Counted from the stretch's first letter, positions 25,769-35,750 are shown. The stretch: 64,000 nt of DNA from Vibrio sinaloensis DSM 21326 (GCF_000189275.1 NZ_AEVT01000074.1:62001-126000), one strand, 5' to 3'. Translations and numbers: made by a program. The notes: a model not told the origin generated them from the letters alone.

Positions 25769-28126
25769 ATGAATATGAACTTGGAACGTTCCGAACGTAT
25801 CGAGATCCCCGTACTACCTCTAAGAGATGTAGTCGTTTACCCGCACATGGTAATTCCTTTGTTTGTTGGTCGTGAAAAATCCATCGCATGTTTAGAAGCT
25901 GCCATGGACAACAACAAGCAAGTACTGCTAGTTGCGCAAAAAGAAGCGGATACTGATGAGCCTACAAAAAATGACCTTTTTGAAGTAGGTACGGTTGCCA
26001 CGATTTTACAGCTTCTCAAGCTACCTGATGGCACTGTGAAGGTATTAGTTGAAGGCCAACAACGCGCAAAGATTCATAGTTTAACTGACGAAGAGTTCTT
26101 TGTTGCAGACGCAGAGTATCTGGTGACTGAAGAGCTGGATGAGCGTGAGCATGAAGTTATCGTCCGTAGCGCCATTAATCAATTTGAAGGCTTTATTAAG
26201 CTGAATAAAAAGATCCCGCCAGAAGTATTAACGTCGCTAAGTGGAATCGATGAGGCTGCACGTCTTGCCGATACAATTGCCGCACACATGCCATTGAAGT
26301 TGGCAGATAAGCAAGCGGTATTGGAAATTCTCGATGTCACAGAGCGTCTAGAGTTTCTAATGGGCCAGATGGAGTCTGAAATCGACTTGTTGCAAGTTGA
26401 AAAGCGTATCCGCACTCGCGTTAAAAAGCAGATGGAAAAATCTCAACGTGAGTACTATCTGAATGAGCAAATGAAAGCGATTCAGAAAGAGTTGGGTGAG
26501 GGCGAAGACGGCGTAGATGAATTTGAAGCGTTGAAGCAGAAGATTGATGAGTCAAAGATGCCGCAAGAAGCGCGTGAAAAGACTGAACAAGAACTGCAAA
26601 AGCTGAAGATGATGTCGCCAATGTCTGCGGAAGCGACCGTTGTCCGTGGCTACATTGATTGGATGCTAGGCGTGCCGTGGAGCAAGCGTTCGAAAGTTAA
26701 GAAAAACCTTGCTAAAGCGGAAGAAGTGCTTAACGAAGACCACTATGGTTTAGAGCGCGTGAAAGAACGCATTCTGGAGTATTTGGCGGTTCAGAATCGA
26801 ATCAACAAACTCAAAGGTCCAATTCTTTGTCTCGTTGGTCCTCCTGGTGTTGGTAAAACGTCGCTAGGTCGTTCTATTGCTGCTGCAACAGGTCGCCAAT
26901 ATACGCGTATGGCCTTAGGTGGCGTACGTGATGAAGCGGAAATTCGTGGTCATCGCCGTACCTACATTGGCTCGATGCCGGGCAAGCTTATTCAAAAAAT
27001 GTCGAAAGTAGGTGTGAAGAACCCGCTGTTCCTACTCGATGAAATCGATAAGATGTCATCTGACATGCGTGGAGACCCATCTTCAGCATTACTAGAAGTG
27101 TTGGATCCTGAACAAAACAACGCTTTCAACGATCATTACCTAGAAGTCGATTATGACTTGTCTGACGTTATGTTCGTTGCGACATCGAACTCGATGGACA
27201 TTCCAGGACCACTACTAGACCGTATGGAAGTGATTCGTCTATCTGGCTACACAGAAGACGAAAAGCTGAATATTGCTAAGCGCCACCTTGTCGACAAACA
27301 GGTTAAGCGCAACGGCCTTAAAGTGGGTGAGATCGAGATTGAAGACTCAGCAATCATCGGCATCATTCGTTACTACACACGTGAAGCGGGTGTACGTAGT
27401 CTAGAGCGTGAGATTTCAAAGATCTGTCGTAAAGCGGTGAAGAACATTCTGCTTGATAAAGACCTGAAGAGCGTAACCGTTACAATGGATAACCTAAAAG
27501 AGTACTTAGGTGTTCAGCGTCATGACTACGGTAAAGCGGATGATAGTAACCGCATCGGACAAGTGACAGGTCTTGCTTGGACACAAGTCGGCGGTGACTT
27601 ACTGACTATCGAAACAGAAGCAATGCCTGGTAAAGGGAAACTCACCCAAACTGGCTCCCTTGGCGATGTCATGAAAGAGTCTATACAAGCTGCGATGACC
27701 GTGGTTCGTTCACGTGCTGAAAAACTGGGTATTAACTCAGACTTCTACGAGAAGCGTGATATTCACGTTCACGTACCGGAGGGTGCGACACCAAAAGATG
27801 GCCCAAGTGCAGGTATTGCAATGTGTACTGCATTGGTTTCTAGCTTAACAGGTAACCCTGTAAAAGCGGAAGTGGGTATGACGGGTGAAATTACCCTTCG
27901 TGGTGAAGTTCTACCTATCGGTGGGCTAAAAGAGAAGTTACTTGCGGCACATCGTGGTGGTATCAAAACGGTACTGATTCCTAAAGACAATGAACGTGAT
28001 CTAGAAGAGATTCCTGATAACGTCATCGCTGATCTTAAGGTCATTCCGGTGCAATGGATCGACGAAGTCCTTAAAGTTGCGCTAGAAAATGACCCGTCAG
28101 GTGTCGAGATTGCTGCTGTAAAATAG
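25769..28126 (+). CDS. lon: Lon ATP-dependent protease
   Basis: A 785-residue cytosolic protease (E. coli 784) that degrades misfolded and regulatory proteins. It has an N-terminal substrate-binding domain (VLPLRDVVVYPHMVIPLFVG), coiled coil, AAA+ domain with Walker A GPPGVGKT at 357-364 and Walker B PLFLLDEIDKM, and a C-terminal Ser-Lys protease domain. By position against E. coli the catalytic dyad is Ser680 (DGPSAGIAM) and Lys723 (GGLKEKLL). A sigma-32 promoter precedes it. Confidence 0.98.
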   Translation: MNMNLERSERIEIPVLPLRDVVVYPHMVIPLFVGREKSIACLEAAMDNNKQVLLVAQKEADTDEPTKNDLFEVGTVATILQLLKLPDGTVKVLVEGQQRAKIHSLTDEEFFVADAEYLVTEELDEREHEVIVRSAINQFEGFIKLNKKIPPEVLTSLSGIDEAARLADTIAAHMPLKLADKQAVLEILDVTERLEFLMGQMESEIDLLQVEKRIRTRVKKQMEKSQREYYLNEQMKAIQKELGEGEDGVDEFEALKQKIDESKMPQEAREKTEQELQKLKMMSPMSAEATVVRGYIDWMLGVPWSKRSKVKKNLAKAEEVLNEDHYGLERVKERILEYLAVQNRINKLKGPILCLVGPPGVGKTSLGRSIAAATGRQYTRMALGGVRDEAEIRGHRRTYIGSMPGKLIQKMSKVGVKNPLFLLDEIDKMSSDMRGDPSSALLEVLDPEQNNAFNDHYLEVDYDLSDVMFVATSNSMDIPGPLLDRMEVIRLSGYTEDEKLNIAKRHLVDKQVKRNGLKVGEIEIEDSAIIGIIRYYTREAGVRSLEREISKICRKAVKNILLDKDLKSVTVTMDNLKEYLGVQRHDYGKADDSNRIGQVTGLAWTQVGGDLLTIETEAMPGKGKLTQTGSLGDVMKESIQAAMTVVRSRAEKLGINSDFYEKRDIHVHVPEGATPKDGPSAGIAMCTALVSSLTGNPVKAEVGMTGEITLRGEVLPIGGLKEKLLAAHRGGIKTVLIPKDNERDLEEIPDNVIADLKVIPVQWIDEVLKVALENDPSGVEIAAVK

Positions 28127-28156
28127 TGATGTGTAGCAAAAATAAGTAAAAGATTG

Positions 28157-28194
28157 CGCTGATAGGTCGAAAAAGGCTTGTCAGCGTTTTTTTT
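28157..28194 (+). terminator. Terminator after lon
   Basis: CGCTGA pairs with TCAGCG around an 18-base loop, followed by eight T. Confidence 0.75.
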
Positions 28195-28197
28195 GGG

Positions 28198-28211
28198 CGC
28201 TAACGTTAGCG
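28198..28211. promoter_or_regulatory. Perfect palindrome CGCTAACGTTAGCG upstream of hupB
   Basis: A 14-base perfect palindrome sits just after the lon terminator and about 107 bases before hupB. It has the size and symmetry of a dimeric repressor operator; I cannot assign a regulator. Confidence 0.35.
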
Positions 28212-28317
28212 ACTATAGCTTCAGGCCTTGCGGTGTAAGGGATTGTCGCTAATTTGAAACAAATGGAACGAAAGCTACTTTGAATAATTACAACAGGTAG
28301 CACAAAGGGGAATCACA

Positions 28318-28590
28318 GTGAATAAAACACAATTAGTAGAAAAAATCGCAGAAAACGCAGACCTATCAAAAGCGTCAGCAGGTCGTGCTCTAGACGCTCT
28401 AATCGAAGCAGTAGGCGAAACACTACAATCTGGTGACCAGGTTGCTCTAGTTGGCTTTGGTACATTCAGCGTGCGTACTCGCGCAGCGCGTACTGGTCGT
28501 AACCCAAAAACTGGTGAAGAGATTCAAATCGCTGAAGCGAAAGTTCCTTCATTCAAAGCGGGTAAAGCACTAAAAGACGCTTGTAACTAA
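28318..28590 (+). CDS. hupB: DNA-binding protein HU-beta
   Basis: A 90-residue nucleoid protein starting with GTG. It has the DNA-binding arm motif [15 protein letters not shown] and the GFGTFSVR segment before it. Ala-rich N-terminal helices form the dimer. It bends and compacts DNA without strong sequence preference. It sits downstream of lon as in E. coli and ends at its own terminator. Confidence 0.98.
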   Translation: MNKTQLVEKIAENADLSKASAGRALDALIEAVGETLQSGDQVALVGFGTFSVRTRAARTGRNPKTGEEIQIAEAKVPSFKAGKALKDACN

Positions 28591-28592
28591 TA

Positions 28593-28619
28593 AAAATTGG
28601 GTTTCGCCCCAATTTTTTT
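28593..28619 (+). terminator. Terminator after hupB
   Basis: AAAATTGGG pairs with CCCCAATTTT around TTTCG, followed by a T-run. Confidence 0.9.
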
Positions 28620-28763
28620 AGAACCTTTTTAAATTATGCGCATCATACTGATGCGCATTTCTTTTTCTGGTATTATCGCGCTATTCAATTTTAGTTTTAG
28701 TATTAAGCATTTCAGTCATGCCTTGTGGCGTTGATGAAAATGCGAGCGGAGAGTAGTTTAAGT

Positions 28764-30623
28764 ATGATGGATCGATTACGCGAAGGCGTTAATAGCATCG
28801 CGGTGAAAATTATCCTGGGACTTATCATCCTATCTTTCGTTTTTGCGGGTGTTGGTAGCTACATCGTAGGTGGCGCTGGTAACACGGCTGCAAAAGTTGG
28901 CAATGTAGAAATCGGCCGTGGTGAGTTCGAACAAGCTTACCAAAATGAGCGCAACCGTATGCAAGCTCAACTTGGCGACTATTTCTCGAATCTTCTTGCA
29001 GATCCTAGCTACGTAGAATCTTTCCGTAAGTCAGTGCTTGATCGCATGGTCAATGATTTACTTATTGAGCAACATGCTGAGACACTGGGTCTTCGCGTTA
29101 GTGATGCACAAGTACGTACTATGATTGTCGAAATGCCTCAGTTCCAAGCTGATGGTAAGTTCGACCAAGATATCTATCAAGCATCACTGCGTCGTGCTGG
29201 TTTCACTCCTGAGAGCTTTGCTGAGTACCTACGTCGTGATTTAGTCCGCAATCAGTTACTGACAGCAATTCAGGCGAGCGATTTCTCTCTTGCTGCTGAA
29301 GTAGAAGCGCAAGCGAAACTGCTTACTCAAACTCGTGAAGTTGAGACACTCACGTTACCATTGTCTGATTTTGCGGCGAAAGTGAAGCTGTCTGAAGAAG
29401 ACATTCAAGCTTACTATGAGCAAAACCCTCAGCGCTACACTCGCCCAGAGCAAGTAAAAGTTGCTTACATCGAGTTAGCAGCGCAGCAGCTTAAAGATGC
29501 GATCACTATCTCTGAAGAGCAAGCGAAGAAATACTACGACGAGCACTTAGATAAATACTCATCTGAAGAGCAACGTCGTGTGAGCCACATCTTAGTCGAA
29601 GGTGATGACCAAGCTAAAGCGCAAGCAATTCTTGACGAGCTTAATGCGGGTGCAGATTTCGCTACATTAGCAGAAGAAAAGTCAGATGATTTTGGCAGTG
29701 CTTCTGAAGGTGGTTCTCTAGGCTGGATTGAGCGTGATGTAATGGACCCAGCGTTTGAAGAAGCAGCGTTTGGTCTTAACAACGTAGGTGAAGTCACTGA
29801 GTTGGTTAAGTCTGACTTTGGTTACCACATTATCAAATTGGACGAGCTAAAAGCATCTGTTGCTAAACCATACACTGAAGTGGCGGCTGAAATTAAACAA
29901 GAGCTTAAAGACCAGCAAGCGATTGATCAGTTCTACGAGCTGCAAAGTGAGCTAGAAAAAGTGGCATTTGAATTCCCTGATTCTCTAGACGATGCAGCAA
30001 ACGCGGTTGACGCTAAGATCGAAACAACAGATTTCATCTCGCAAGCTGACGCTCCTGAGTTATTGAAGACGCCTGCGGTTCTGCAAGCCATTCTGAGCCC
30101 TGAAGTGAAAGAAGATGGCCTGAACTCTGAAGTGATCGAAGTTGCCCCTGAGCATGTCATTGTTGTGCGTGTTGAAGATGCTCGTGATGAAACCGTACTT
30201 CCACTTGAGGAAGTTCGCACTCAAGTCACCGAAACGTTAGCCAAAGTTAAGGGTGAGCAAAGTGCTATCGAACTTGCCGACAAACTGGTTGCTGAACTGA
30301 AAGAAGGTAAGCAGCAACTGCTTGAAGAAAATGATTTAGCGTTTGGTACGAGTGAAACTGTCGATCGCAGCTCTCCACTGGCTGATGTCATCTTCTCTAT
30401 GCCTAAGCCGGCAGAAGGTCAAGTTGAGTACGCTCAAGCGAAACAGATCAATGGCGATATTGCGGTTGTGAAATTGGCGAAAGTGAGCGACCAGTTCGAT
30501 GAACAGTACAATACTCAGATTGGTAGCCAATTGACGCAAATGAATGCTCAACAAGACTTAACAGGGCTAATTAGTATTCTGCGTAAGACCACCGATATTG
30601 AATATTTCGTTGTGGGTCAATAA
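28764..30623 (+). CDS. ppiD: PpiD, membrane-anchored periplasmic chaperone with parvulin domain
   Basis: A 619-residue protein with a single N-terminal membrane helix (IAVKIILGLIILSFVFAGVG, about 12-31) and a large periplasmic part. It has a SurA-like N-domain and one parvulin-type domain (about 250-350: RRVSHILVEGDDQAKAQAIL, then SEGGSLGWIERDVMDPAFE, then FGYHIIKLDEL). It associates with the Sec translocon and helps outer-membrane and periplasmic proteins fold. The frame is open upstream to 28725; the double ATG at 28764 gives the normal family start. A strong terminator follows. Confidence 0.95.
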   Translation: MMDRLREGVNSIAVKIILGLIILSFVFAGVGSYIVGGAGNTAAKVGNVEIGRGEFEQAYQNERNRMQAQLGDYFSNLLADPSYVESFRKSVLDRMVNDLLIEQHAETLGLRVSDAQVRTMIVEMPQFQADGKFDQDIYQASLRRAGFTPESFAEYLRRDLVRNQLLTAIQASDFSLAAEVEAQAKLLTQTREVETLTLPLSDFAAKVKLSEEDIQAYYEQNPQRYTRPEQVKVAYIELAAQQLKDAITISEEQAKKYYDEHLDKYSSEEQRRVSHILVEGDDQAKAQAILDELNAGADFATLAEEKSDDFGSASEGGSLGWIERDVMDPAFEEAAFGLNNVGEVTELVKSDFGYHIIKLDELKASVAKPYTEVAAEIKQELKDQQAIDQFYELQSELEKVAFEFPDSLDDAANAVDAKIETTDFISQADAPELLKTPAVLQAILSPEVKEDGLNSEVIEVAPEHVIVVRVEDARDETVLPLEEVRTQVTETLAKVKGEQSAIELADKLVAELKEGKQQLLEENDLAFGTSETVDRSSPLADVIFSMPKPAEGQVEYAQAKQINGDIAVVKLAKVSDQFDEQYNTQIGSQLTQMNAQQDLTGLISILRKTTDIEYFVVGQ

Positions 30624-30647
30624 TTCAGTGTAACTGATATATCGATT

Positions 30648-30680
30648 AAAACGGGCTGCATTTGCAGCCCGTTTTATTTT
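30648..30680 (+). terminator. Terminator after ppiD
   Basis: AAAACGGGCTGCA pairs with TGCAGCCCGTTTT around TT, followed by a T-rich tail. Confidence 0.9.
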
Positions 30681-30752
30681 GTCTTCTTAGCACTATTAAG
30701 TCTCAGAGATAGCGATATCTTGTAGGCTTTATTGACAAAAGAGGAACGAGGT

Positions 30753-31046
30753 ATGCTGCGTATATGGTTATTAATGATTGCATTTTGCACGGCAAACGTT
30801 TGGGCTGAAAGCTTGCCCAGTAGCCAAGATGCGAAATATCAAGGGATCGAGATTACCGTTAATATCAATCAGGCATCGGCGGAAGAGCTAGCTGACTTGC
30901 TTAAAGGTGTCGGTAGTAAGAAAGCTCAAGCTATCGTTGATTATCGCAATGAACATGGCCAGTTTAAACACGCTGATGAGTTGGCCAACGTGAAGGGCAT
31001 TGGCCCAGCCATTGTTGAGAAGAATCAACAGAGAATCAAACTGTAA
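30753..31046 (+). CDS. comEA: ComEA-type helix-hairpin-helix DNA-binding protein (competence)
   Basis: A 97-residue exported protein: signal peptide (about 1-19, ending VWA) and two helix-hairpin-helix motifs, NINQASAEELADLLKGVGSK and HADELANVKGIGPAIVEKN. In naturally competent Vibrio, periplasmic ComEA binds incoming DNA and ratchets it across the outer membrane. I chose the ATG at 30753, eight bases after AGAGGA, over a TTG at 30732. It lies between ppiD and cmk, as I recall for V. cholerae. Confidence 0.9.
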   Translation: MLRIWLLMIAFCTANVWAESLPSSQDAKYQGIEITVNINQASAEELADLLKGVGSKKAQAIVDYRNEHGQFKHADELANVKGIGPAIVEKNQQRIKL

Positions 31047-31182
31047 ATTGTGAGAGAGCGTGAATACGCTCTTTTTTCATTTTCGCTTAATCCTTCCTAG
31101 CACCCTTGGTCGAATACCTCTATAATTTCTCGCCGATAAAGAATCAGCAGCTGATTGCTGAACCCTAACAAACGTGGAGTTA

Positions 31183-31866
31183 ATGATGTCGTCTCATACA
31201 CCGGTAGTGACCGTTGATGGACCGAGCGGAGCTGGCAAAGGCACGCTTTGTATGCTTCTCTCGAAGAAGCTAGGTTTTCACTTACTAGATTCAGGCGCGA
31301 TTTATCGCGTACTCGCACTAGCTGCAATTCACCACGGTGTAGATCTAGAATCTGAAGATGCTTTAGTTCCTTTGGCGACTCACCTAGATGTTCAGTTTGT
31401 AGCTGAAGGCGATTTGGTTAAGGTTATTCTTGAAGGTGAGGACGTGTCTGGTGAACTTCGTAAAGAAGAAACTGGAATGGCGGCATCAAAAGTTGCTGCG
31501 TTGCCACGCGTGCGTGAAGCATTGCTGCGTCGCCAAAGAGCGTTTGCTGAAGGTGCTGGTTTGGTTGCCGATGGCCGCGATATGGGAACGGTAGTTTTCC
31601 CACAAGCGGAAGCGAAAATCTTCCTAGATGCGAGTGCTGAAGAGCGTGCTAACCGCAGGCTTAAACAGTTGCAAGGCAAGGGTTTAGATGTTAAATTTGA
31701 CGACCTTTTGCGCGAGATCCAAGAGCGTGACGACCGAGATCGTAACCGCCCAGTGGCACCACTCCGCCCTGCAGAGGACGCGCTATTGCTAGATTCTACC
31801 TCGATGAGTATCGACGAAGTGGTAGAAAAAGCACTACAATATATTGAATCTAAGCTAGTCGCCTAG
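31183..31866 (+). CDS. cmk: Cytidylate kinase
   Basis: A 227-residue cytosolic kinase that converts CMP and dCMP to the diphosphates. Walker [12 protein letters not shown] begins near residue 11. The CMP-binding region has [10 protein letters not shown] and [11 protein letters not shown], and the lid [20 protein letters not shown] precedes two consecutive ATG codons (31183 and 31186), either of which may be used. It lies directly upstream of rpsA, as in E. coli. Confidence 0.97.
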   Translation: MMSSHTPVVTVDGPSGAGKGTLCMLLSKKLGFHLLDSGAIYRVLALAAIHHGVDLESEDALVPLATHLDVQFVAEGDLVKVILEGEDVSGELRKEETGMAASKVAALPRVREALLRRQRAFAEGAGLVADGRDMGTVVFPQAEAKIFLDASAEERANRRLKQLQGKGLDVKFDDLLREIQERDDRDRNRPVAPLRPAEDALLLDSTSMSIDEVVEKALQYIESKLVA

Positions 31867-31969
31867 GCGGCTAGGTCAGAGCGTTGGTCGCAAGGATGAT
31901 GACCGGCGAATTTAATAACCCCACGCGGTAGGAAACCCGTGGACGTTTAATTTATTGAAGATTAAATAA
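31867..31969 (+). promoter_or_regulatory. Structured rpsA leader with GGA-exposing hairpins
   Basis: Two hairpins expose GGA in their loops: GGTC-(loop with AAGGAT)-GACC at 31886-31904 and CCACGCGG-(loop with TAGGAAA)-CCCGTGG at 31921-31942. There is no good Shine-Dalgarno before the rpsA ATG. E. coli rpsA is also translated without a normal Shine-Dalgarno from a leader with GGA loops and is autoregulated by S1, so the same mechanism is likely. Confidence 0.65.
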
Positions 31970-33640
31970 ATGACTGAATCTTTTGCTCAACTCTTTGAAG
32001 AGTTTCTAAACGAAACAGAATTCCAACAAGGCAGCATCGTTAAAGGTACTGTAGTAGCTATCGAGAACGGTTTCGTTCTTGTTGACGCTGGTCTTAAGTC
32101 TGAGTCTGCTATCCCTGCTGAACAGTTCAAGAACGCTGCTGGCGAACTTGAAGTTGAAGTTGGCGCACAAGTAGACGTAGCTCTAGACGCTGTTGAAGAT
32201 GGTTTCGGTGAAACTCAACTTTCTCGTGAGAAAGCTAAGCGTCACGAAGCTTGGATCGTACTTGAGAAGGCTTACGAAGAAGCTGAAACTGTTGTTGGTA
32301 TCATCAACGGTAAAGTTAAAGGCGGTTTCACTGTTGAACTAAACGGTATCCGTGCTTTCCTTCCTGGTTCACTAGTTGACGTACGTCCTATCCGTGACAC
32401 TGCTCACCTAGAAAACAAAGAGCTAGAGTTCAAAGTTATCAAACTTGACCAGAAGCGTAACAACGTAGTTGTTTCTCGTCGTGCAGTTATCGAATCTGAG
32501 AACAGCGTTGAACGTGATGAGCTTCTAGAAACTCTACAAGAAGGCGCAGAAGTTAAAGGTATCGTTAAGAACCTTACTGACTACGGTGCGTTCGTAGACC
32601 TAGGTGGCGTTGACGGCCTACTACACATCACTGACATGGCTTGGAAGCGCGTTAAGCACCCTTCTGAGATCGTTAACGTTGGTGACGAGATCCAAGTTAA
32701 AGTTCTTAAGTTCGACCGTGAGCGTACTCGCGTTTCACTAGGTCTTAAGCAGCTAGGCGAAGATCCATGGGTAGCAATCGCTAAGCGTTACCCAGAAGGT
32801 CACAAACTAACTGGTCGCGTTACTAACCTAACTGACTACGGCTGTTTCGTTGAAATCGAAGAAGGCGTTGAAGGTCTAGTACACGTTTCTGAAATGGATT
32901 GGACTAACAAGAACATCCACCCATCTAAAGTTGTTAATGTTGGCGACGAAGTTGAGGTTATGGTTCTTGAAATCGACGAAGAACGTCGTCGTATCTCTCT
33001 AGGTCTGAAACAGTGTAAAGCTAACCCATGGCAGTCTTTCGCTGAAGCGCAAGCTAAAGGCGACAAAGTTACTGGTAAGATCAAGTCTATCACTGACTTC
33101 GGTATCTTCATCGGTCTAGAAGGCGGCATCGACGGTCTAGTTCACCTATCTGACATCTCTTGGAACGTTCCAGGTGAAGAAGCTGTACGTGAGTACAAGA
33201 AAGGCGACGAGATCTCTGCAGTTGTTCTAGCAGTAGATGCTGAGCGTGAGCGTATCTCTCTAGGCGTTAAGCAAATGGAAAATGACCCATTCAATGCTTA
33301 CGTTGCAGAGAACAAGAAAGGTGCACTAGTTAACGGTACTGTTACTGCAGTAGACGCTAAAGGTGCAACTATCGAGCTAGTAGAAGGCGTAGAAGGTTAC
33401 CTACGTGCATCTGAAGTTTCACGTGACCGTATCGAAGATGCGTCACTAATCCTAAGCGTTGGTGACAGCGTTGAAGCTAAGTTCACAGGTGTAGACCGTA
33501 AGAACCGCGTAATCAACCTATCTATCAAAGCTAAAGATGAAGCTGAAGAGCAAGAAGCAATGGCTTCTCTAAACAAAGCAGACGATGCTTCGTTTGGTAA
33601 CGCTATGGCTGACGCTTTCAAAGCAGCTAAAGGCGAATAA
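31970..33640 (+). CDS. rpsA: 30S ribosomal protein S1
   Basis: A 556-residue protein with six S1-type OB domains, visible as repeats of patterns such as [40 protein letters not shown] and [20 protein letters not shown]. The first two domains anchor to the ribosome; the others bind mRNA. Length matches E. coli (557). Codon use is highly biased, as expected of a very abundant protein. Confidence 0.98.
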   Translation: MTESFAQLFEEFLNETEFQQGSIVKGTVVAIENGFVLVDAGLKSESAIPAEQFKNAAGELEVEVGAQVDVALDAVEDGFGETQLSREKAKRHEAWIVLEKAYEEAETVVGIINGKVKGGFTVELNGIRAFLPGSLVDVRPIRDTAHLENKELEFKVIKLDQKRNNVVVSRRAVIESENSVERDELLETLQEGAEVKGIVKNLTDYGAFVDLGGVDGLLHITDMAWKRVKHPSEIVNVGDEIQVKVLKFDRERTRVSLGLKQLGEDPWVAIAKRYPEGHKLTGRVTNLTDYGCFVEIEEGVEGLVHVSEMDWTNKNIHPSKVVNVGDEVEVMVLEIDEERRRISLGLKQCKANPWQSFAEAQAKGDKVTGKIKSITDFGIFIGLEGGIDGLVHLSDISWNVPGEEAVREYKKGDEISAVVLAVDAERERISLGVKQMENDPFNAYVAENKKGALVNGTVTAVDAKGATIELVEGVEGYLRASEVSRDRIEDASLILSVGDSVEAKFTGVDRKNRVINLSIKAKDEAEEQEAMASLNKADDASFGNAMADAFKAAKGE

Positions 33641-33656
33641 TTTAATCGCTTTTAAG

Positions 33657-33687
33657 AAAAAGGAGCCGCAAGGCTCCTTTTTTATTC
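33657..33687 (+). terminator. Terminator after rpsA
   Basis: AAAAGGAGCC pairs with GGCTCCTTTT around GCAA-type loop, followed by TTT. Confidence 0.9.
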
Positions 33688-33704
33688 TTGGCTATACCCG
33701 AGAG

Positions 33705-33812
33705 GTAATACCAATCTGTGCAAGCCTTTCAAATAAGTTGAGTTTTCATTTATGCAAATTGCTCAAACTTTGTCTAAAATTGAAAGCAAGTGTTTGTTGG
33801 AATTGGTATTAC
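33705..33812. repeat. Palindromic intergenic element with GTAATACCAAT termini (MITE-like)
   Basis: GTAATACCAAT at 33705-33715 and its exact inverse ATTGGTATTAC at 33802-33812 bound 108 bases. The interior arms are also imperfectly complementary (CTTTCAA...AGTTGAG against CTCAAACT...TTGAAAG), so the whole folds as one long hairpin. It lies between the rpsA terminator and ihfB. Such short palindromic elements with ATACCAAT ends are, to my memory, dispersed in Vibrio genomes. No open frame inside. Confidence 0.5.
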
Positions 33813-33851
33813 TTACTATAATAAGTGATAAATTACTCTATGAGGGAAACT

Positions 33852-34133
33852 ATGACTAAGTCTGAGTTAATCGAGAGACTCTGTGCTGAGCAAACTCATC
33901 TTTCAGCGAAAGAGATTGAAGATGCTGTAAAAGACATTTTAGAGCATATGGCTTCAACACTAGAAAGTGGAGACAGAATTGAGATTCGCGGTTTTGGCAG
34001 TTTCTCTCTTCATTTCCGTGAGCCGCGTGTTGGACGTAACCCAAAAACAGGTGACAAGGTGGAGTTGGAAGGTAAATACGTTCCCCACTTTAAACCTGGT
34101 AAAGAGCTACGCGAGCGTGTCAACATCGGCTAG
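33852..34133 (+). CDS. ihfB: Integration host factor subunit beta
   Basis: A 93-residue DNA-bending protein that pairs with IHF-alpha. Signatures: [20 protein letters not shown] (arm with intercalating proline) and [15 protein letters not shown]. The ATG at 33852 follows GAGGG; an upstream in-frame start at 33825 would add nine residues with no family match. It lies after rpsA, as in E. coli. IHF commonly aids sigma-54 promoters such as that of dctP. Confidence 0.97.
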   Translation: MTKSELIERLCAEQTHLSAKEIEDAVKDILEHMASTLESGDRIEIRGFGSFSLHFREPRVGRNPKTGDKVELEGKYVPHFKPGKELRERVNIG

Positions 34134-34152
34134 TTAGCGGTAACCGTATCAG

Positions 34153-34187
34153 AAAAAGCGGCATTCTTCGGAAATGCCGCTTTTTTA
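34153..34187 (+). terminator. Terminator after ihfB
   Basis: AAAAAGCGGCATT pairs with AATGCCGCTTTTT around a seven-base loop with a T-run. Confidence 0.9.
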
Positions 34188-34273
34188 TTAAACGATATAC
34201 CCAGATAGGCATGGTTTGTTTTAAGGTTTTACTGCATAATCGTAACGGCAGAATTTTGCTTAGGTGATGGATT

Positions 34274-34555
34274 ATGAAAATTATAAAAATCGTTATCGTT
34301 TTGGCTCTATTTTTGGTGGCACTTGCACTGGGATCCCAGAACCAGGCCGTTGTGAGCTTCAACTATCTACTAGCTCAAGGTGAGTTCCACTTGTCGACAC
34401 TACTGGGTGTCGTGTTTGTTACGGGCTTTGTTTTGTCTTGGTTGATTTTTGGTGGCTTGCACCTCAAGTCTCAGCTGCAAGTTCGCAAGCTGAAAAAACA
34501 AATCAAGAAGCTTTCGCCGTCAACGAGTGAGCCAGTCCAGACTAAAGCGTCATAA
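34274..34555 (+). CDS. lapA: LapA, small inner-membrane protein (DUF1049)
   Basis: A 93-residue protein with two membrane helices (about 3-20 and 41-63), the SQNQAVVSFNYLLAQGEF loop between them, and a basic cytoplasmic tail (RKLKKQIKKL). It is the partner of LapB in LPS assembly control; lapB begins 25 bases downstream. Location after ihfB and before pyrF matches other gammaproteobacteria. Confidence 0.92.
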   Translation: MKIIKIVIVLALFLVALALGSQNQAVVSFNYLLAQGEFHLSTLLGVVFVTGFVLSWLIFGGLHLKSQLQVRKLKKQIKKLSPSTSEPVQTKAS

Positions 34556-34580
34556 GAAACATAGGTAGGCTCTCCACTCA

Positions 34581-35750
34581 ATGTTAGAAATACTCTTCTT
34601 GTTATTGCCAATTGCCGCCGCATATGGATGGTATATGGGTAATCGTAGTGCCCAGCAAGACAAGCAGAAACACTCTAATCAGATTTCCCGTCAGTATGTG
34701 ACGGGTCTTAACCTGCTTCTGTCTGACCAGTCAGATAAAGCAGTTGATCACTTTATTGAACTTCTTCAAGTTGATAATGAAACCATAGATACTCACTTAG
34801 CTTTGGGTAACTTGTTTCGTTCGCGGGGAGAAGTAGATCGTGCCATCCGTATCCACCAAAACCTAATCTCTCGCTCTGGCCTGACTATAGACCAAAAAAA
34901 TATTGCTTTGCAGCAGCTAGCAAAAGATTACATGGTCTCTGGTTTCCTTGATCGCGCGGAAAAAATATTCGAGCAATTGGTCGAAGAGCCTGATCATAGA
35001 GAAGCTGCATTGCAACAATTAGTCTCTATTTACCAACAGACACGTGAGTGGTCGAAAGCCATTCATTACGCAACATTGTTGGTTAAACTCGGTCGTAAAA
35101 GAATGAGAAACAGCATTGCCCACTTTTGGTGTGAATTGGCAATGCAAGAAAAGGCTGATGGAAACGATGCGAAAGCCGCACAGAATTTTAAAAAAGCACT
35201 ATCAGAAGACCCGAAATGTGTGCGTGCCAGTATCGCATTAGGCAAAAGCTATCTTGAAAATGAAGACTACTCCAATGCGATTAAGTATATGGAAATGGTT
35301 CTGGAGCAAGATAGCGACTTTGTTAGCGAAGTCTTACCGACGCTTGCAGAGTGCTATCACCACTTGGGCCAAGAAGACGCCTTGTTAGAATTTTTGCGTC
35401 AGTGCATTGTCAGTAAGGCGGGTGCATCCGCCGAACTCATGTTGGCTCAATTGGTTGCTCAGCATGAAGGTTCTGGCGCGGCTCAAGAGTTGTTGACTAG
35501 ACAGCTGGTCAAGAATCCAACAATGAAAGGCTTCTATCGTCTTATCGACTACCATTTGATGGAAGCGGAAGAAGGTAGAGCGAAAGCCAGCTTAGGCACT
35601 TTACAAAAGCTTGTTGGAGAGCAATTAAAAGTTAAACCTCATTATCGTTGTCGTAAATGTGGCTTTTCAACTCACTCTATGTATTGGCATTGTCCTTCGT
35701 GTAAGGGGTGGGGAACGATTAAGCCTATTCGAGGGCTTGATGGTGAATAA
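34581..35750 (+). CDS. lapB: LapB, TPR protein controlling LPS synthesis
   Basis: A 389-residue protein with an N-terminal membrane anchor (about 1-18), a series of TPR helices (for example LALGNLFRSRGEVDRAIRIH and ASIALGKSYLENEDYSNAIK), and a C-terminal rubredoxin-type metal site with Cys357, Cys360, Cys371 and Cys374. In E. coli, LapB (YciM) presents LpxC to the FtsH protease and so sets LPS output. Length equals the E. coli protein. Confidence 0.96.
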   Translation: MLEILFLLLPIAAAYGWYMGNRSAQQDKQKHSNQISRQYVTGLNLLLSDQSDKAVDHFIELLQVDNETIDTHLALGNLFRSRGEVDRAIRIHQNLISRSGLTIDQKNIALQQLAKDYMVSGFLDRAEKIFEQLVEEPDHREAALQQLVSIYQQTREWSKAIHYATLLVKLGRKRMRNSIAHFWCELAMQEKADGNDAKAAQNFKKALSEDPKCVRASIALGKSYLENEDYSNAIKYMEMVLEQDSDFVSEVLPTLAECYHHLGQEDALLEFLRQCIVSKAGASAELMLAQLVAQHEGSGAAQELLTRQLVKNPTMKGFYRLIDYHLMEAEEGRAKASLGTLQKLVGEQLKVKPHYRCRKCGFSTHSMYWHCPSCKGWGTIKPIRGLDGE

